Part shown: positions 28,182 to 37,729 of the stretch, one piece after another
Position numbering within the stretch: the stretch's first letter is position 1
Layout: the number at the start of each line of letters is the position of its first letter
Assembly: GCA_027320695.1 (NCBI GenBank)
Contig: DAHVKW010000003.1
Coordinates: 1-44,131, forward strand
DNA: 44,131 nt
DNA from: Actinomycetota bacterium
GTDB taxonomy: Bacteria; Actinomycetota; Acidimicrobiia; Acidimicrobiales; Acidimicrobiaceae
Reading direction: 5' to 3'
Made by a program: the position numbers and the translations under genes
Notes under the pieces: generated by a model
The model's database searches: none
The model's input: only the letters and a program-made list of their open reading frames with translations
Told to the model about the DNA's origin: nothing

Positions 28182-29558
28182 TCATTGCATGTTCATGTCG
28201 AAAACTGTTGGAATTCCCTTGTCCCAGTTGTCCCACAGAAAGTCGTTCTCAATGCCGTCTGCTATGAGTCTGAGCACATAGCGCACTTGATCCTTGTAAA
28301 AGTCGCAGAATGCGCCGCGCTGGTTGATCCCGCCGTTGATCTCGTGCGCTTCGGCGGGACAGGGGGCTCCGCAGAAATGGCGGATTGGACATGTTCCGCA
28401 CTCGTCGATCTCTTCGATCTTACGCCCCGTCACACTTTGGAAAGCGCTTGTTTCGAAGCAGGTCTCGAGTCCCCCGCTGAAAAGGTTTCCGCCATTGAAC
28501 TTGGGAAGGCCTATGAATTCGCTGCATGGGAAGAGATCTCCGCGGGCATTGACCGCGAAGAAGCAGCGGCCTCCGCCGCAGGGGGAGATGTCGCACATCA
28601 GCCTTCGAGCGGTGGGTGCCACGACAGCTAGCACAATGTTGGCAAAATTGGCGACAACTATCTTGCGTCCGGTCTCTGAATAGAGTTCGTGGGTCCTCTC
28701 GAGCGCTTTGAGGTATGACCTTGTAAAGTCGTCATCGCTAGGACGGACCTGCAGGCCTCCAGGAAGCGTGCAGCGCACCTGGTTGAGCATGCATGTTGGC
28801 ACTTCCAGGGAGTGGAAAAGCTCCACCATTTCGGTCAGGTGCTCGAGGTTCTGTGTCGTTACGGTTGTGATCACCGAATAGTTTTGGTATCCGCGCAGGC
28901 TCTCCATCACATCTATTACGCGATCATGGATCCCATGTCCGCTGAAGGTGTGCCTTGTCCGGTTTGTAATCTCAGCCGTAGGTCCATCCAGGGATAAGCC
29001 GAGACTTATGCCTCTTGAAGTTATGAACTCGATGGCTTCCGAGTCGAGCAGCGTTCCGTTAGTTTGTATCCCGAAGATGAAGTCGTCTTTGAAGTGATCG
29101 ATGGTGGCGAATACATTTGTCCGATTGAGCATTGGCTCGGAACCGTGAAAGATCAGCTGTGGTTTGACTCCGGGTGGCATCTGCCTGCGGAAATAGTCGA
29201 GAAGCAGGTCAAGGGCTTCAGTCAGCTGTTCCTTGGACATGTTTTGGCCGTGCCGGCGCATGGATTCCGGTAAATAGCAGTAGGTGCAGTTCAGATTGCA
29301 GCGCTCGGTGGGATTGAAGTACACCGCCGATGGAACCAGGCCGAATCGCAGATGGTCCATTTCTTCCGCGAACGCGCGCCTGTTTTCGCCTATCTTCTCC
29401 AGGAACCCTTTATCTGTGAGAATTTCTTTCGAAACATCTTTTCTGACTAGCGACCAAAAGGCGGTACCTGCATCGATGACTGCTTCATATTCCCGATGGT
29501 GAATATCGAACCTTACCAAGGATGGACTGGCGTCAGAGATCAAGCGGGTGTCGGTCAT
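28182..29558 (-). CDS. Radical SAM/SPASM peptide-modifying enzyme (resembles what I recall of the CbpB class)
   Basis: CNLNCTYCYLP radical SAM motif; HGSEPMLN; SPASM cysteines CDISPCGGGRCFFAVNARGDLFPCSEF...CGTCPIRHFCGAPCPAE; directly follows a short peptide ORF; SD GGAGAG before ATG. Confidence 0.9.
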   Translation of the reverse strand: MTDTRLISDASPSLVRFDIHHREYEAVIDAGTAFWSLVRKDVSKEILTDKGFLEKIGENRRAFAEEMDHLRFGLVPSAVYFNPTERCNLNCTYCYLPESMRRHGQNMSKEQLTEALDLLLDYFRRQMPPGVKPQLIFHGSEPMLNRTNVFATIDHFKDDFIFGIQTNGTLLDSEAIEFITSRGISLGLSLDGPTAEITNRTRHTFSGHGIHDRVIDVMESLRGYQNYSVITTVTTQNLEHLTEMVELFHSLEVPTCMLNQVRCTLPGGLQVRPSDDDFTRSYLKALERTHELYSETGRKIVVANFANIVLAVVAPTARRLMCDISPCGGGRCFFAVNARGDLFPCSEFIGLPKFNGGNLFSGGLETCFETSAFQSVTGRKIEEIDECGTCPIRHFCGAPCPAEAHEINGGINQRGAFCDFYKDQVRYVLRLIADGIENDFLWDNWDKGIPTVFDMNMQ

Positions 29559-29650
29559 TTGCTCACTCTCCGTTTAGCTCTGCTGTTGGACTTTGCAGAG
29601 TCCGCCAGTCCGGTCTCTTGTGCTGCAAGAAGTGCAATGGGTTCAAAGCG

Positions 29651-29794
29651 TCAAGCGACATCGGCTCTGCCCTCGTTCTCTTCTTGGTGAACCGGCGTGT
29701 TTACTACCAGTACGTAGTGAGACAGGCCTATACCGGTTGGTTGGCATGCTTTGCGGTACGCTGTCACCGTTGCTTTCTTGGATTTGGTCGTCAT
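29651..29794 (-). CDS. 47-aa RiPP precursor peptide candidate (CbpA-like), single Cys
   Basis: My translation: MTTKSKKATVTAYRKACQPTGIGLSHYVLVVNTPVHQEENEGRADVA. Strong SD GGGAGGGGGTG before ATG; lies between the cobalamin riboswitch and the radical SAM gene on the same strand; absent from the ORF track. Confidence 0.85.
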   Translation of the reverse strand: MTTKSKKATVTAYRKACQPTGIGLSHYVLVVNTPVHQEENEGRADVA

Positions 29795-29917
29795 TGTGTC
29801 ACCCCCTCCCGAGACAGTTCTGCTCGCGTGAAACTAAAAAGGGTGTGCGAGGATGGAAATGTAAACACCAGGCAAGCCTCCCGTTGCCAAGCTGCCGTTC
29901 CACAGGCAGGCTATGTC

Positions 29918-30082
29918 CTTACCGTCGAGGCCGGTCTCCTGACTTGCGCATCGCCATTTGCGTCACCTTCCCAGATGGCCAAGCATCCAGTGGTCAAAGA
30001 CGCAAACTCCACGCTTACAGTGGCGGGTCCGTGCCGGATTCTCACCGGCTTCCCGATTCTCCCCACATAAGGGGCACCTCGC
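29918..30082 (-). promoter_or_regulatory. Cobalamin (B12) riboswitch
   Basis: Minus strand has GGGAAGCCGGTGAGAATCCGGCACGGACCCGCCACTGTAAGC (core, ending at plus 30013) ... CATCTGGGAAGG ... AAGTCAGGAGACCGGCC (B12 box, plus 29929..29945). Confidence 0.97.
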
Positions 30083-30501
30083 GGTATTCAATTTTCAGTC
30101 ACCTTAGTAGTCAGCTGAAGCGCTGTCAACTTAGTCGGTGGTAATACTTGCAATTAGGCGGGCCGAAAGCCGATGGTGCCGTCAGCGTACGCCCGCTATG
30201 CGGGATAGCCGCCTAATGCTTGTATAGATCTCCTAGTCCAGCCCAATTTTGCATGTTCTGACCTCCAGGCGCATTTCAGCGCCGGCAAAGCTCACTTTGG
30301 ACAAAAAATTCAGCTCTACAGCAAACGAGGGATAAGTTCAAACAGGACCGCGCCCGACGAGATCTCATCGCGGTTCAGCTGCACTGGGAAATAACTGCCA
30401 GCGGGTACAACTCAAATTGAGTCCGGCTTCGCCTGATGTTTCTTTGCACCGATTGGGATCGGTTGAGCATATGGGAGCCTGAACCGCAGTTGCGGGGAGT
30501 C

Positions 30502-30981
30502 TCAGTCAAGGGGCTCGAAACCGTTCCCATGCGCAACGGAGATGACTAGTGATCCTGCCATTTTGTCATGCAGAGTCTGACGCTTAGCGTCTCTGAGCAT
30601 CATGAGATAGCCGAGACCTAGAATGATCGCGCTTATTCCCGAGACGAGATATCTGACAGTGGCCCTCAAATAGCCAAGCTTGCTTCCATTTAGATTGATG
30701 ACCCTCACTCTTGCGACCTTTGCGCCAACGGTTTGGCCAAACGGTCCTCCGAGCAGGATGACCATATACCCGAGGTCCACCAGTGCGCTCAGATCGTTGC
30801 CCAGTCTGGGATTGATGCGGACCAGGGCTTCGCCAATGGCCGCCATAATCAGGAGGTCAATCAGCCATGCCAGGGCTCGTTGGCCGAATGAGGCGAGAGG
30901 ATAGGTGAGACGGTCGTTCACCTGCGGATTATTTTCTTCGCCAAAACGGCTTGAGGAGGAAGATTCCCATGGACTGGCCAT
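30502..30981 (-). CDS. RDD family membrane protein
   Basis: YPLASFGQRALAWLIDLLIMAAIGEAL...GQTVGAKVARVRVINLNGSKLGYLRATVRYLV...AKRQTLHDKMAGSLVI. Confidence 0.9.
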   Translation of the reverse strand: MASPWESSSSSRFGEENNPQVNDRLTYPLASFGQRALAWLIDLLIMAAIGEALVRINPRLGNDLSALVDLGYMVILLGGPFGQTVGAKVARVRVINLNGSKLGYLRATVRYLVSGISAIILGLGYLMMLRDAKRQTLHDKMAGSLVISVAHGNGFEPLD

Positions 30982-31136
30982 TGCGTCCTCCTTGTATCTT
31001 GTCTTCCCTATTTCACCTTAGCTTTAAATGTCGCTGCCGCGAGCTGCAGGTGGGGCATAAGACTTTCCAGAAATTTGTACGATGTAGGCTAGGTCTTTGT
31101 CAATGATCAGCCATTTGGCTCGATATATGTTGGGGA

Positions 31137-32420
31137 TTGCTCTTGAGTAACAAAAATGCTGCACCTGCCAGAGGAACGAGGGATATCCTGCCCAAGGAGG
31201 CACAGCTCAGGAGCTGGGCTGTCTCAAGGATCCTCGAAACTTACTCAAAGCATGGTTTTACCCAGGTAGAGGTTCCGATAATCGAGAACATCGATTGGCT
31301 GACCGGCGGAGTCGGGGGTGAGAACGAGAAGCTTCTGTTCAAGATACTCAAGCGGGGCGACAAGCTTGATTTGACAGAGGTCAAAAGTGAAGACGACCTG
31401 TGCGATCTTGCTCTACGTTTCGACTTGACAGTTCCGTTGACAAGGTACTTTGCCAACAATCACGCGCTGCTTCCGATGCCCTTCAAGGCGATACAGATCG
31501 GACCGGTTTTTAGAGCCGAGCGACCTCAAAAGGGGAGGTTCCGCCAGTTCACCCAGTGCGATATAGACATTCTCGGAGAGCCCAGCTATTTGGGCGAGAT
31601 CGAACTTATCGCTGCTTCCGCGGAAGCTCTGAAGGCTCTTTCGCTGCGCGGGTTTGAAATCAAGATCAACGATCGCCGGGCCCTCGAGTCATTCCACCGC
31701 TATTGCGGGTTCGAAGAATCCCGGGCGGGCGAGTTTTTCATAATTCTGGACAAGCTGGACAAGGTCGGAATCGATGGTGTTGCGAAAGAGCTCGCAGCGA
31801 AGTCATTTGCCCCTGGGTCGATAGACAAAGCCATGAAGCTGCTGCAGGAGCTGTCAAGCGGACGGGACCCGGTGGATTTCTACTCCGAGATCGGAGTAGC
31901 TGACGAGGCTCTGTCTCAGATAGTAAAAATAGCTTCATTCTCCGAGGATCTTGGCGGAGGAGACTACTCGGTATCTCTCGACCCGACGGTCGTTCGGGGA
32001 ATGGGCTATTACACCGGGACGGTCTTCGAGGTGGCTTATCCAGGCTGGGGTTCATCGATTGCCGGCGGCGGGCGATATGACAAGATGCTCGAGCGTTTCG
32101 GCAGAGGCTCCCCTGCAGTTGGATTCTCGATCGGGTTCGAACGAGTGATGTCGATACTGTCAGATAATGCCGATTCTTCCCGGGGCGCGGCGCAGAGATA
32201 CGTAACGATTCTCTTTGCCGAGTCCGACGAGCTAAAGCCCGTGTACCAGCTAGCTGATCGGTGGAGGCAAGCGGGTTACAGCGTATCCCTGCGCCATCGG
32301 CAGGCCAAGATTGGCAACCAGTTCAAGAGGCTTGAGACCGAGGCCAACCTTGCTCGGCGCGAAGGAGACTTTTTCGGCGTACTCGTTTATGGCGAGGATA
32401 CCGAGCCCAGGGAGCTCTAA
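31137..32420 (+). CDS. hisS: Histidyl-tRNA synthetase
   Basis: GTRDILPKEAQLRSW, motif 2 FRAERPQKGRFRQFTQCDIDILG, GMGYYTGTVFEV, IAGGGRYDKMLERFG; TTG start. Confidence 0.95.
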   Translation: MLLSNKNAAPARGTRDILPKEAQLRSWAVSRILETYSKHGFTQVEVPIIENIDWLTGGVGGENEKLLFKILKRGDKLDLTEVKSEDDLCDLALRFDLTVPLTRYFANNHALLPMPFKAIQIGPVFRAERPQKGRFRQFTQCDIDILGEPSYLGEIELIAASAEALKALSLRGFEIKINDRRALESFHRYCGFEESRAGEFFIILDKLDKVGIDGVAKELAAKSFAPGSIDKAMKLLQELSSGRDPVDFYSEIGVADEALSQIVKIASFSEDLGGGDYSVSLDPTVVRGMGYYTGTVFEVAYPGWGSSIAGGGRYDKMLERFGRGSPAVGFSIGFERVMSILSDNADSSRGAAQRYVTILFAESDELKPVYQLADRWRQAGYSVSLRHRQAKIGNQFKRLETEANLARREGDFFGVLVYGEDTEPREL

Positions 32421-32536
32421 AGCGGTCCGGCCAATGCCCTGCCGATAAGCAAATTGTGACTAAGCGGTAAGAGGCATGCGATTTCTCCCGGACTCGACTG
32501 GTCGGTCCAGCATCAGGTCCAACCTAAGGTTGAGCA

Positions 32537-33640
32537 ATGACACTTGCTTGTTTCGATCGGCCGGTCGGCATATGGAAGGCTCTTCGCAATTCAAAATTGG
32601 CGAAGCTGAGTGGATTTGGATCAAAGAGCTTGTTTGGCGGATCGGCGTTGGTTGCGTTGTCCATGGTTGCCAGCGCCTGCGGTTCTGCGCCTGCTTCTGC
32701 GCCGGCGAAGAGGGCGGTCAGCAATTTTGCTGTGCCAACTTCGTCGACCTCGCCGGTTGCCCTTCATGGGGCGAAGGCAACCTGGCAGCTCCGAAATCCG
32801 CTCAGCCGGATGGTGTTGCTGCCGGCGGGCAACAATGAACTGGTGATTCTTGGAGGCCTTACTGCCGCGGACACGTCAGCAAACGGGGTATTTCGCTTGG
32901 ATATTGCCAACGGCGCTTTGAGTCCGGACGGCACTTTGCCGGCCGCGGTGCATGATGCTGCCGGAGCAGTGTTAGGAAGCGATTACATGGTGTTCGGAGG
33001 CGGATCCGTCAGCACGGTGAGTAGCGTCGAAGCGGTGCCGTTGTCGGGTGGGAATGGAACTGTCATTGGCACTCTGCCTCAACCTCGATCGGACTGCACC
33101 GCCGTAAACGTAAATGGGTCCGTGGTGATCGCCGGCGGCTACAACGGTTCCGCGGCGGATCCGGCGGTGCTAGCAACGACCGATGGAACCACCTTCAGGC
33201 AGATATCGACACTCAAGGTCGCGGTTCGTTACCCCGCGCTGGCTGCTCTTGGCAACTCAGTCTATGTCTTTGGCGGCGTAGAGGTTGGGGGACAGAACTC
33301 CGGACGTTTGTCGGCTGCCATTCAAAAGATCGATCTCTCAACGGGCACGACCTCCGTAGTTGGCTCGCTTCCCCAGCCGCTTGACGGGGCGATGGCGTTT
33401 GTCCTGCGCGGCAACGTCTTTCTTGCAGGAGGCGATAGCGGATCGGCGGCTAATCCCGTCAGCAATTCGTTGGTCTGGCGGTACCAGCTGGGGCAGGGAT
33501 TGACCCAGGTTGCGGACCTGCCTTTGGCGGTCTCTAATGCTGGAATTGCTGTATCGGGAAACACAGCCTGGATTGTCGGCGGAGAGCACAACGGGAAAAC
33601 CACCGCGATGGTCCAAACGCTGAGCGCTTCAGGCAACTAA
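32537..33640 (+). CDS. Secreted Kelch-like beta-propeller (lipo)protein
   Basis: Possible lipobox MVASAC; repeated Kelch-like motifs (YMVFGGGS, VVIAGGYNG, VYVFGGVEVGG, VFLAGGDSG, AWIVGGEHNG). Confidence 0.8.
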   Translation: MTLACFDRPVGIWKALRNSKLAKLSGFGSKSLFGGSALVALSMVASACGSAPASAPAKRAVSNFAVPTSSTSPVALHGAKATWQLRNPLSRMVLLPAGNNELVILGGLTAADTSANGVFRLDIANGALSPDGTLPAAVHDAAGAVLGSDYMVFGGGSVSTVSSVEAVPLSGGNGTVIGTLPQPRSDCTAVNVNGSVVIAGGYNGSAADPAVLATTDGTTFRQISTLKVAVRYPALAALGNSVYVFGGVEVGGQNSGRLSAAIQKIDLSTGTTSVVGSLPQPLDGAMAFVLRGNVFLAGGDSGSAANPVSNSLVWRYQLGQGLTQVADLPLAVSNAGIAVSGNTAWIVGGEHNGKTTAMVQTLSASGN

Positions 33641-33662
33641 GGCGCCAAATCTTGACTTGCAG

Positions 33663-34976
33663 CTAACCGCCTGTGGTCGGGGTTGCGGCCCCGCTCGCTT
33701 GGAACGGCGGGATGCCGACCGTAGAAGCATGGGTCATCATCAACGAGTAAGGCGGCGCCAGATCCACACCGTCGGGCTTGTCGAGGTATCCTGGCCGGGC
33801 TCCAGCTACTCCCGTGTACCCGTACTGCCAAACAATCTTGTAAGTCTTTGGGTCCACCACGATTACCCGGTGGTTCCAATCGTCGGTGGCGAGGATGTCG
33901 CCATTTGGAAGCGGCATGGCAATCGAAGGCTTATCGAGCGCCTGTGCTCCAGCGGGAGCAAAGCGCCAGGTTAGTTTTCCACTCCGGTTGAATTCCTCGA
34001 TCACTCCCGGCTTGGTGTAAGCGGCAGTCAGAAAAGTCCCTGGAGAGACTTCATTGGAATCTGACGGATAGGCAATTCCTGGTGGATGTGTTGAAAACTT
34101 GATCTGGCCGTCAGGCGTCATTTCGTCCACCCAGTCGCCGTTGATCTCGGTCACCAACCAGTCGCCGTTGGCCATCGGAAACATGCCGTTCGGACTTCCA
34201 AAGCGGAGAGGTGGTTGATGGCTGCAGTAAGGGGTGGTTTCGCCGTAGATGTGCAAAGGCACAAGCGAGGACGGCGACAGGTACAGCAGCCGGCAGTTAT
34301 TGGTGTCGGCCGAGATCATATTTCCATTGGGAAGGATCATCGCATCGTCGGGGTTGTCAAGAGATCCCGCGCTCGAACCGCTGGCTCCGGGGTTGCCGTA
34401 TCTGAAGATGATGTGACCGCTCTGTGGGGAAATCTCGGTGAGGACGGACTGGCTCTTCTGTGTGGCCAAGATGTGGTATCCCTTCGGGCCGAAAAACGCA
34501 TCGTCGGGCTCGGCGAAACTCTGCCCTGGAGTGAGATCTCCGCTTACCGGGAACTGCCAGATGATCCTTCCCTTGGCGTCGACTATCAGAATCCTCGAAT
34601 TATTGCGGTCGGCTATAACTATCGGTCCAGGCAAAACCGAAGGATCGGATCCAGGCTGAAGATGCCCAGCCTGCCCCTTGGCCTTGGCCTCAAGGGAGGC
34701 GATCCACGCGCCAGGAGCCATAGATGAGTTCATGGCAGCGGTCGTAACCTTGCTTCCAGATCCAGTAGAGGTGACCTTGGTGGTGGACGGCGAAGTAAGA
34801 GCCCGGGAAGCGCTGGTCTTGTTGGCTCCGTTTGATTCTGCGACAATGACAACCGCTGCCGAAATGACAATTACCGCTGCGGCAAGGGCAATAACAATTT
34901 TCGATTTGCCGCGTCTGTCGCGCGAGCCCTTTCCGAGCTGGCGCATCTGTGTATTCGAAGGCTCTTGGGAAGTCAT
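33663..34976 (-). CDS. Membrane-anchored PQQ/NHL/arylsulfotransferase-like beta-propeller
   Basis: N-terminal TM anchor; repeated DRNNSRILIVDAKGRIIWQF, DTNNCRLLYLSPSS, EFNRSGKLTWRF, DDWNHRVIVVDPKTYKIVWQYG. Confidence 0.8.
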   Translation of the reverse strand: MTSQEPSNTQMRQLGKGSRDRRGKSKIVIALAAAVIVISAAVVIVAESNGANKTSASRALTSPSTTKVTSTGSGSKVTTAAMNSSMAPGAWIASLEAKAKGQAGHLQPGSDPSVLPGPIVIADRNNSRILIVDAKGRIIWQFPVSGDLTPGQSFAEPDDAFFGPKGYHILATQKSQSVLTEISPQSGHIIFRYGNPGASGSSAGSLDNPDDAMILPNGNMISADTNNCRLLYLSPSSLVPLHIYGETTPYCSHQPPLRFGSPNGMFPMANGDWLVTEINGDWVDEMTPDGQIKFSTHPPGIAYPSDSNEVSPGTFLTAAYTKPGVIEEFNRSGKLTWRFAPAGAQALDKPSIAMPLPNGDILATDDWNHRVIVVDPKTYKIVWQYGYTGVAGARPGYLDKPDGVDLAPPYSLMMTHASTVGIPPFQASGAATPTTGG

Positions 34977-35158
34977 GACTAAGCGCCACCCTAGTGAAGA
35001 TGCAGCACTATCGCACGTTGTGCCGGTCTTTGAGCGCCAGCACTAACGGGGATGAATCCTCAGGAGGACTCCTCTTTGCATTGCGCGAATGCGCGAAGTT
35101 TGGCCTGGCGCGCCAAGGCTTTAGGGGGAAACGGGGTTCCGGCGAGGAATAGACTGGC

Positions 35159-35698
35159 ATGGCGATGCGGACAAAGAGCGTGCAAACGCGAACTGGAGAG
35201 ATACCCACAGATAGTGCCTACGGCTCGCCGAGAGCCATAGGCCAACCTGGCCTCGAAGGCCTCTGCGCTACAATATTCGCTTCTCTGGAAGGCGAGTGGA
35301 AAATCAGCCGCACCATTGAAGACATCGGAACCTTTAGAGGAGCGGCGAAATTCGAACTGATAGAACCCGCAACTTTGAGCTATCGCGAGGACGGCCAGCT
35401 AGAGCTGAATTCCGGGTTGAGCCGGCCGGCATTCAGGGAATATTATTACCAACTGGCCGAAGATAGGATTCTCGTAAGCTTTGCGGACGCCTCTCCGGGA
35501 GCGCGGCCGTTTCTTAGCCTATTTCCCCAGGTCACCACGGCAGACAGCTGGGCGCGAGACGTTCACAGCTGCGGTCCGGACCAATATGACTGCACTTACA
35601 GATTTGTCTCGCAGGACCGGTTCACCTCGCGCATAAACGTGGAAGGGAAATCCAAAAGATACTCTCTGTTCACCATTTATTCGCGGGCGATCCAGTGA
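35159..35698 (+). CDS. DUF6314-like protein
   Basis: LEGEWKISRTIEDIGTFRGAAKFE...FREYYYQLAEDRILVSFAD...HSCGPDQYDCTYRF...VEGKSKRYSLFTIYSR pattern. Confidence 0.7.
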   Translation: MAMRTKSVQTRTGEIPTDSAYGSPRAIGQPGLEGLCATIFASLEGEWKISRTIEDIGTFRGAAKFELIEPATLSYREDGQLELNSGLSRPAFREYYYQLAEDRILVSFADASPGARPFLSLFPQVTTADSWARDVHSCGPDQYDCTYRFVSQDRFTSRINVEGKSKRYSLFTIYSRAIQ

Positions 35699-35769
35699 CT
35701 GTCGAACGCCGGCTAATAGTCACACCGATATCTGGCTTCCGGCGGCTCGCTGACGTCACTAATTTGGCG

Positions 35770-35854
35770 CGGAGGGAGTGGGATTCGAACCCACGGTGCC
35801 TTGCGACACGACGGTTTTCAAGACCGTTCGATTCGTCCGCTCTCGCATCCCTCC
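35770..35854 (-). tRNA. tRNA-Ser (anticodon UGA)
   Basis: Minus strand GGAGGGATGCGAGAGCGGACGAATCGAACGGTCTTGAAAACCGTCGTG...GTGGGTTCGAATCCCACTCCCTCCG: acceptor, CGGTCTTGAAAACCG anticodon arm, long variable arm, GGTTCGAATCC T arm; CCA not encoded. Confidence 0.96.
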
Positions 35855-35859
35855 GGCAG

Positions 35860-36801
35860 CTAGGCTAGTCGATCGATTCTCGACAGGAGTTCACTTAACC
35901 AGGTTTCCGCTTTGTCGGATCTATCCTTAAGTTCGCCCAACTTTTCGGAGTTGCTGGCGGCCGACGGGTACGATCCGATAAATTTCAGTTCAGGTAAGCT
36001 GCGATGCAGCTGAGATAGCGTGTCTGCGACTATCGGATCTTCGATGTGACCCTCCAGATCGATCACGAAACAGTATTGGCCCAGGCCGGCTTTTGATGGG
36101 CGGGACTCCAACTTTGTCAGGTTGATGTTGCGGGCCGAGAATTGGGCCAAGATCGAGATCAGCGACCCGGGCCGGTCGGAGATCTGGAAACAAACTACCG
36201 TGGTTTTATCATGGCCGGTTCTAGGAGCCAGTTGGTCTTTGTTCAAAAGAAAGAACCTCGTCTGATTGCCCTTGTGATCCTCGACGTTGTTCCTCAGGAT
36301 TTCCAGGTTGTACAGGCCCGCCGAGACCGAAGGGGCTAGGGCGGCAGAAGCGGCATCAGAGCTTTCGGCGACGAGCATTGCCGCTTCGGAGGTGGAGTTG
36401 GTGGCGACATGTTCGACATGGGGTAGGTGCTCGGTTAGGAACCCGCGGCACTGTGCAAGGGCATGGGGGAACGAGAGCACCTTTTTGACCTGGCTCATCT
36501 GCGTCCCGCTCTTCGCCATTAGGTTCAGGTGAATGTCCAAGACTACTTCACGCAGCACAAACAGGTCGTAGTCGAAGATGAGCGGGTCGATGCTCGCCGA
36601 TACGGTTCCTTCTATTGAGTTCTCGATCGCCACAAACGCGTAGTCAACTTTGCGTGAAGCCACCGCTTCCATAACTGTGGCAAAGGTTGGAAAGGGTAAC
36701 AGCTTTGCTGTGGCAAGATCTGATTGGGACCTTAGGGCCTCTTCGGTGAAAGTGCCTTCAGGCCCGAGATATGCGATTGTGGAATCGGAAAAGTTTTTCA
36801 T
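35860..36801 (-). CDS. pheA: Prephenate dehydratase
   Basis: IAYLGPEGTFTEEA, VAIENSIEGTVSASIDPL, ACT region DRPGSLISILAQFSARNINLTKLESRPSKAGLGQYCFVIDLEGH; start MKNFS preferred over ORF start 36831. Confidence 0.93.
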   Translation of the reverse strand: MKNFSDSTIAYLGPEGTFTEEALRSQSDLATAKLLPFPTFATVMEAVASRKVDYAFVAIENSIEGTVSASIDPLIFDYDLFVLREVVLDIHLNLMAKSGTQMSQVKKVLSFPHALAQCRGFLTEHLPHVEHVATNSTSEAAMLVAESSDAASAALAPSVSAGLYNLEILRNNVEDHKGNQTRFFLLNKDQLAPRTGHDKTTVVCFQISDRPGSLISILAQFSARNINLTKLESRPSKAGLGQYCFVIDLEGHIEDPIVADTLSQLHRSLPELKFIGSYPSAASNSEKLGELKDRSDKAETWLSELLSRIDRLA

Positions 36802-36937
36802 CAACGTGATCCATTCATTGTTGTCGTCCACTTGGTACTAAAGCTTACGCAGATCGAAGCGGTTGCGATTCAGTTTGCGATGTCGTGTCAGCTATCTGCA
36901 GCTAGCCTTGTTTAATCAGCGAAAACAGGTGAGTGTG

Positions 36938-37729
36938 ATGCATCGTTCAACTCTTGAGATTCTTGTCAAAAAATTTGAGTCTGGTGAGATAACCCAAGGC
37001 GAACTCGTAAGGCACCTCGAGTCTGGATTCATGCTTGATCTAGGTTATGCAAAGCTGGATACCCACAGGCCGCTTCGCCAGGGTTTCCCCGAGGTGATAT
37101 ATGGCCCAGGCAAGACCCCAGCCCAAGTAGCGCACATAGTCCAAGCCCTGGTAACTCAAGAGCCAGGTTCAACCGTGCTACTGAGCAGAGCGAGCACCGC
37201 GCAGCTTGACGCCGCCAAGGAGATTGCCGGAGAGGCGATCACTTTCTACCACGGATTGAGTCTTTCAGATTCCGGCCATTTCAGCGCGGTTTGGAACCCG
37301 GTGCCAATTCGAGACGGCGTCAGCGTTTGTGTCATTACCGGCGGAACAGCTGACCTGGCGGTGGCAACCGAGGTGACCGCGGTCCTTTTCGCATTCGGCG
37401 TGAGATCGGATTTGATCTCCGATTGCGGAGTGGCTGGAATTCACCGCCTTCTGGAGCAGACCGAGAGGATCCGAACCGCTGACGTAGTAGTGGTGGTGGC
37501 GGGAATGGAGGGCGCTATCGCTTCGGTTGTCGGGGGACTTGTAAAAGCGCCGGTTATAGCGGTTCCCACCAGCACTGGCTACGGGGCGTCGCTTGACGGA
37601 GTCACAGCGCTTTTGTCGATGCTTTCTAGCTGTACTCCCGGACTGAGCGTGGTTGGGATTGACAACGGTTTCGGAGCGGCAGTCAGCGCTATTCGGATAC
37701 TGGATTATGGCACGAGTCGCCTGGGTTAA
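36938..37729 (+). CDS. larB: LarB nickel-pincer cofactor biosynthesis protein
   Basis: LDTHRPLRQGFPEVIYGPGKTPAQV, PurE-like VCVITGGTADLAVATEV...DCGVAGIHRLL...VVVVAGMEGAIASVVGGLVKAPVIAVPTSTGYGAS. Confidence 0.93.
   Translation: MHRSTLEILVKKFESGEITQGELVRHLESGFMLDLGYAKLDTHRPLRQGFPEVIYGPGKTPAQVAHIVQALVTQEPGSTVLLSRASTAQLDAAKEIAGEAITFYHGLSLSDSGHFSAVWNPVPIRDGVSVCVITGGTADLAVATEVTAVLFAFGVRSDLISDCGVAGIHRLLEQTERIRTADVVVVVAGMEGAIASVVGGLVKAPVIAVPTSTGYGASLDGVTALLSMLSSCTPGLSVVGIDNGFGAAVSAIRILDYGTSRLG

Noticed and set aside
29522-30144. Plus-strand ORFs 29522..30070 and 29593..30144 (182-183 aa)
   Set aside because: They run antisense across the peptide gene and the cobalamin riboswitch; composition is not protein-like.
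34215-34727. 170-aa plus-strand ORF
   Set aside because: Antisense to the beta-propeller gene 33663..34976.
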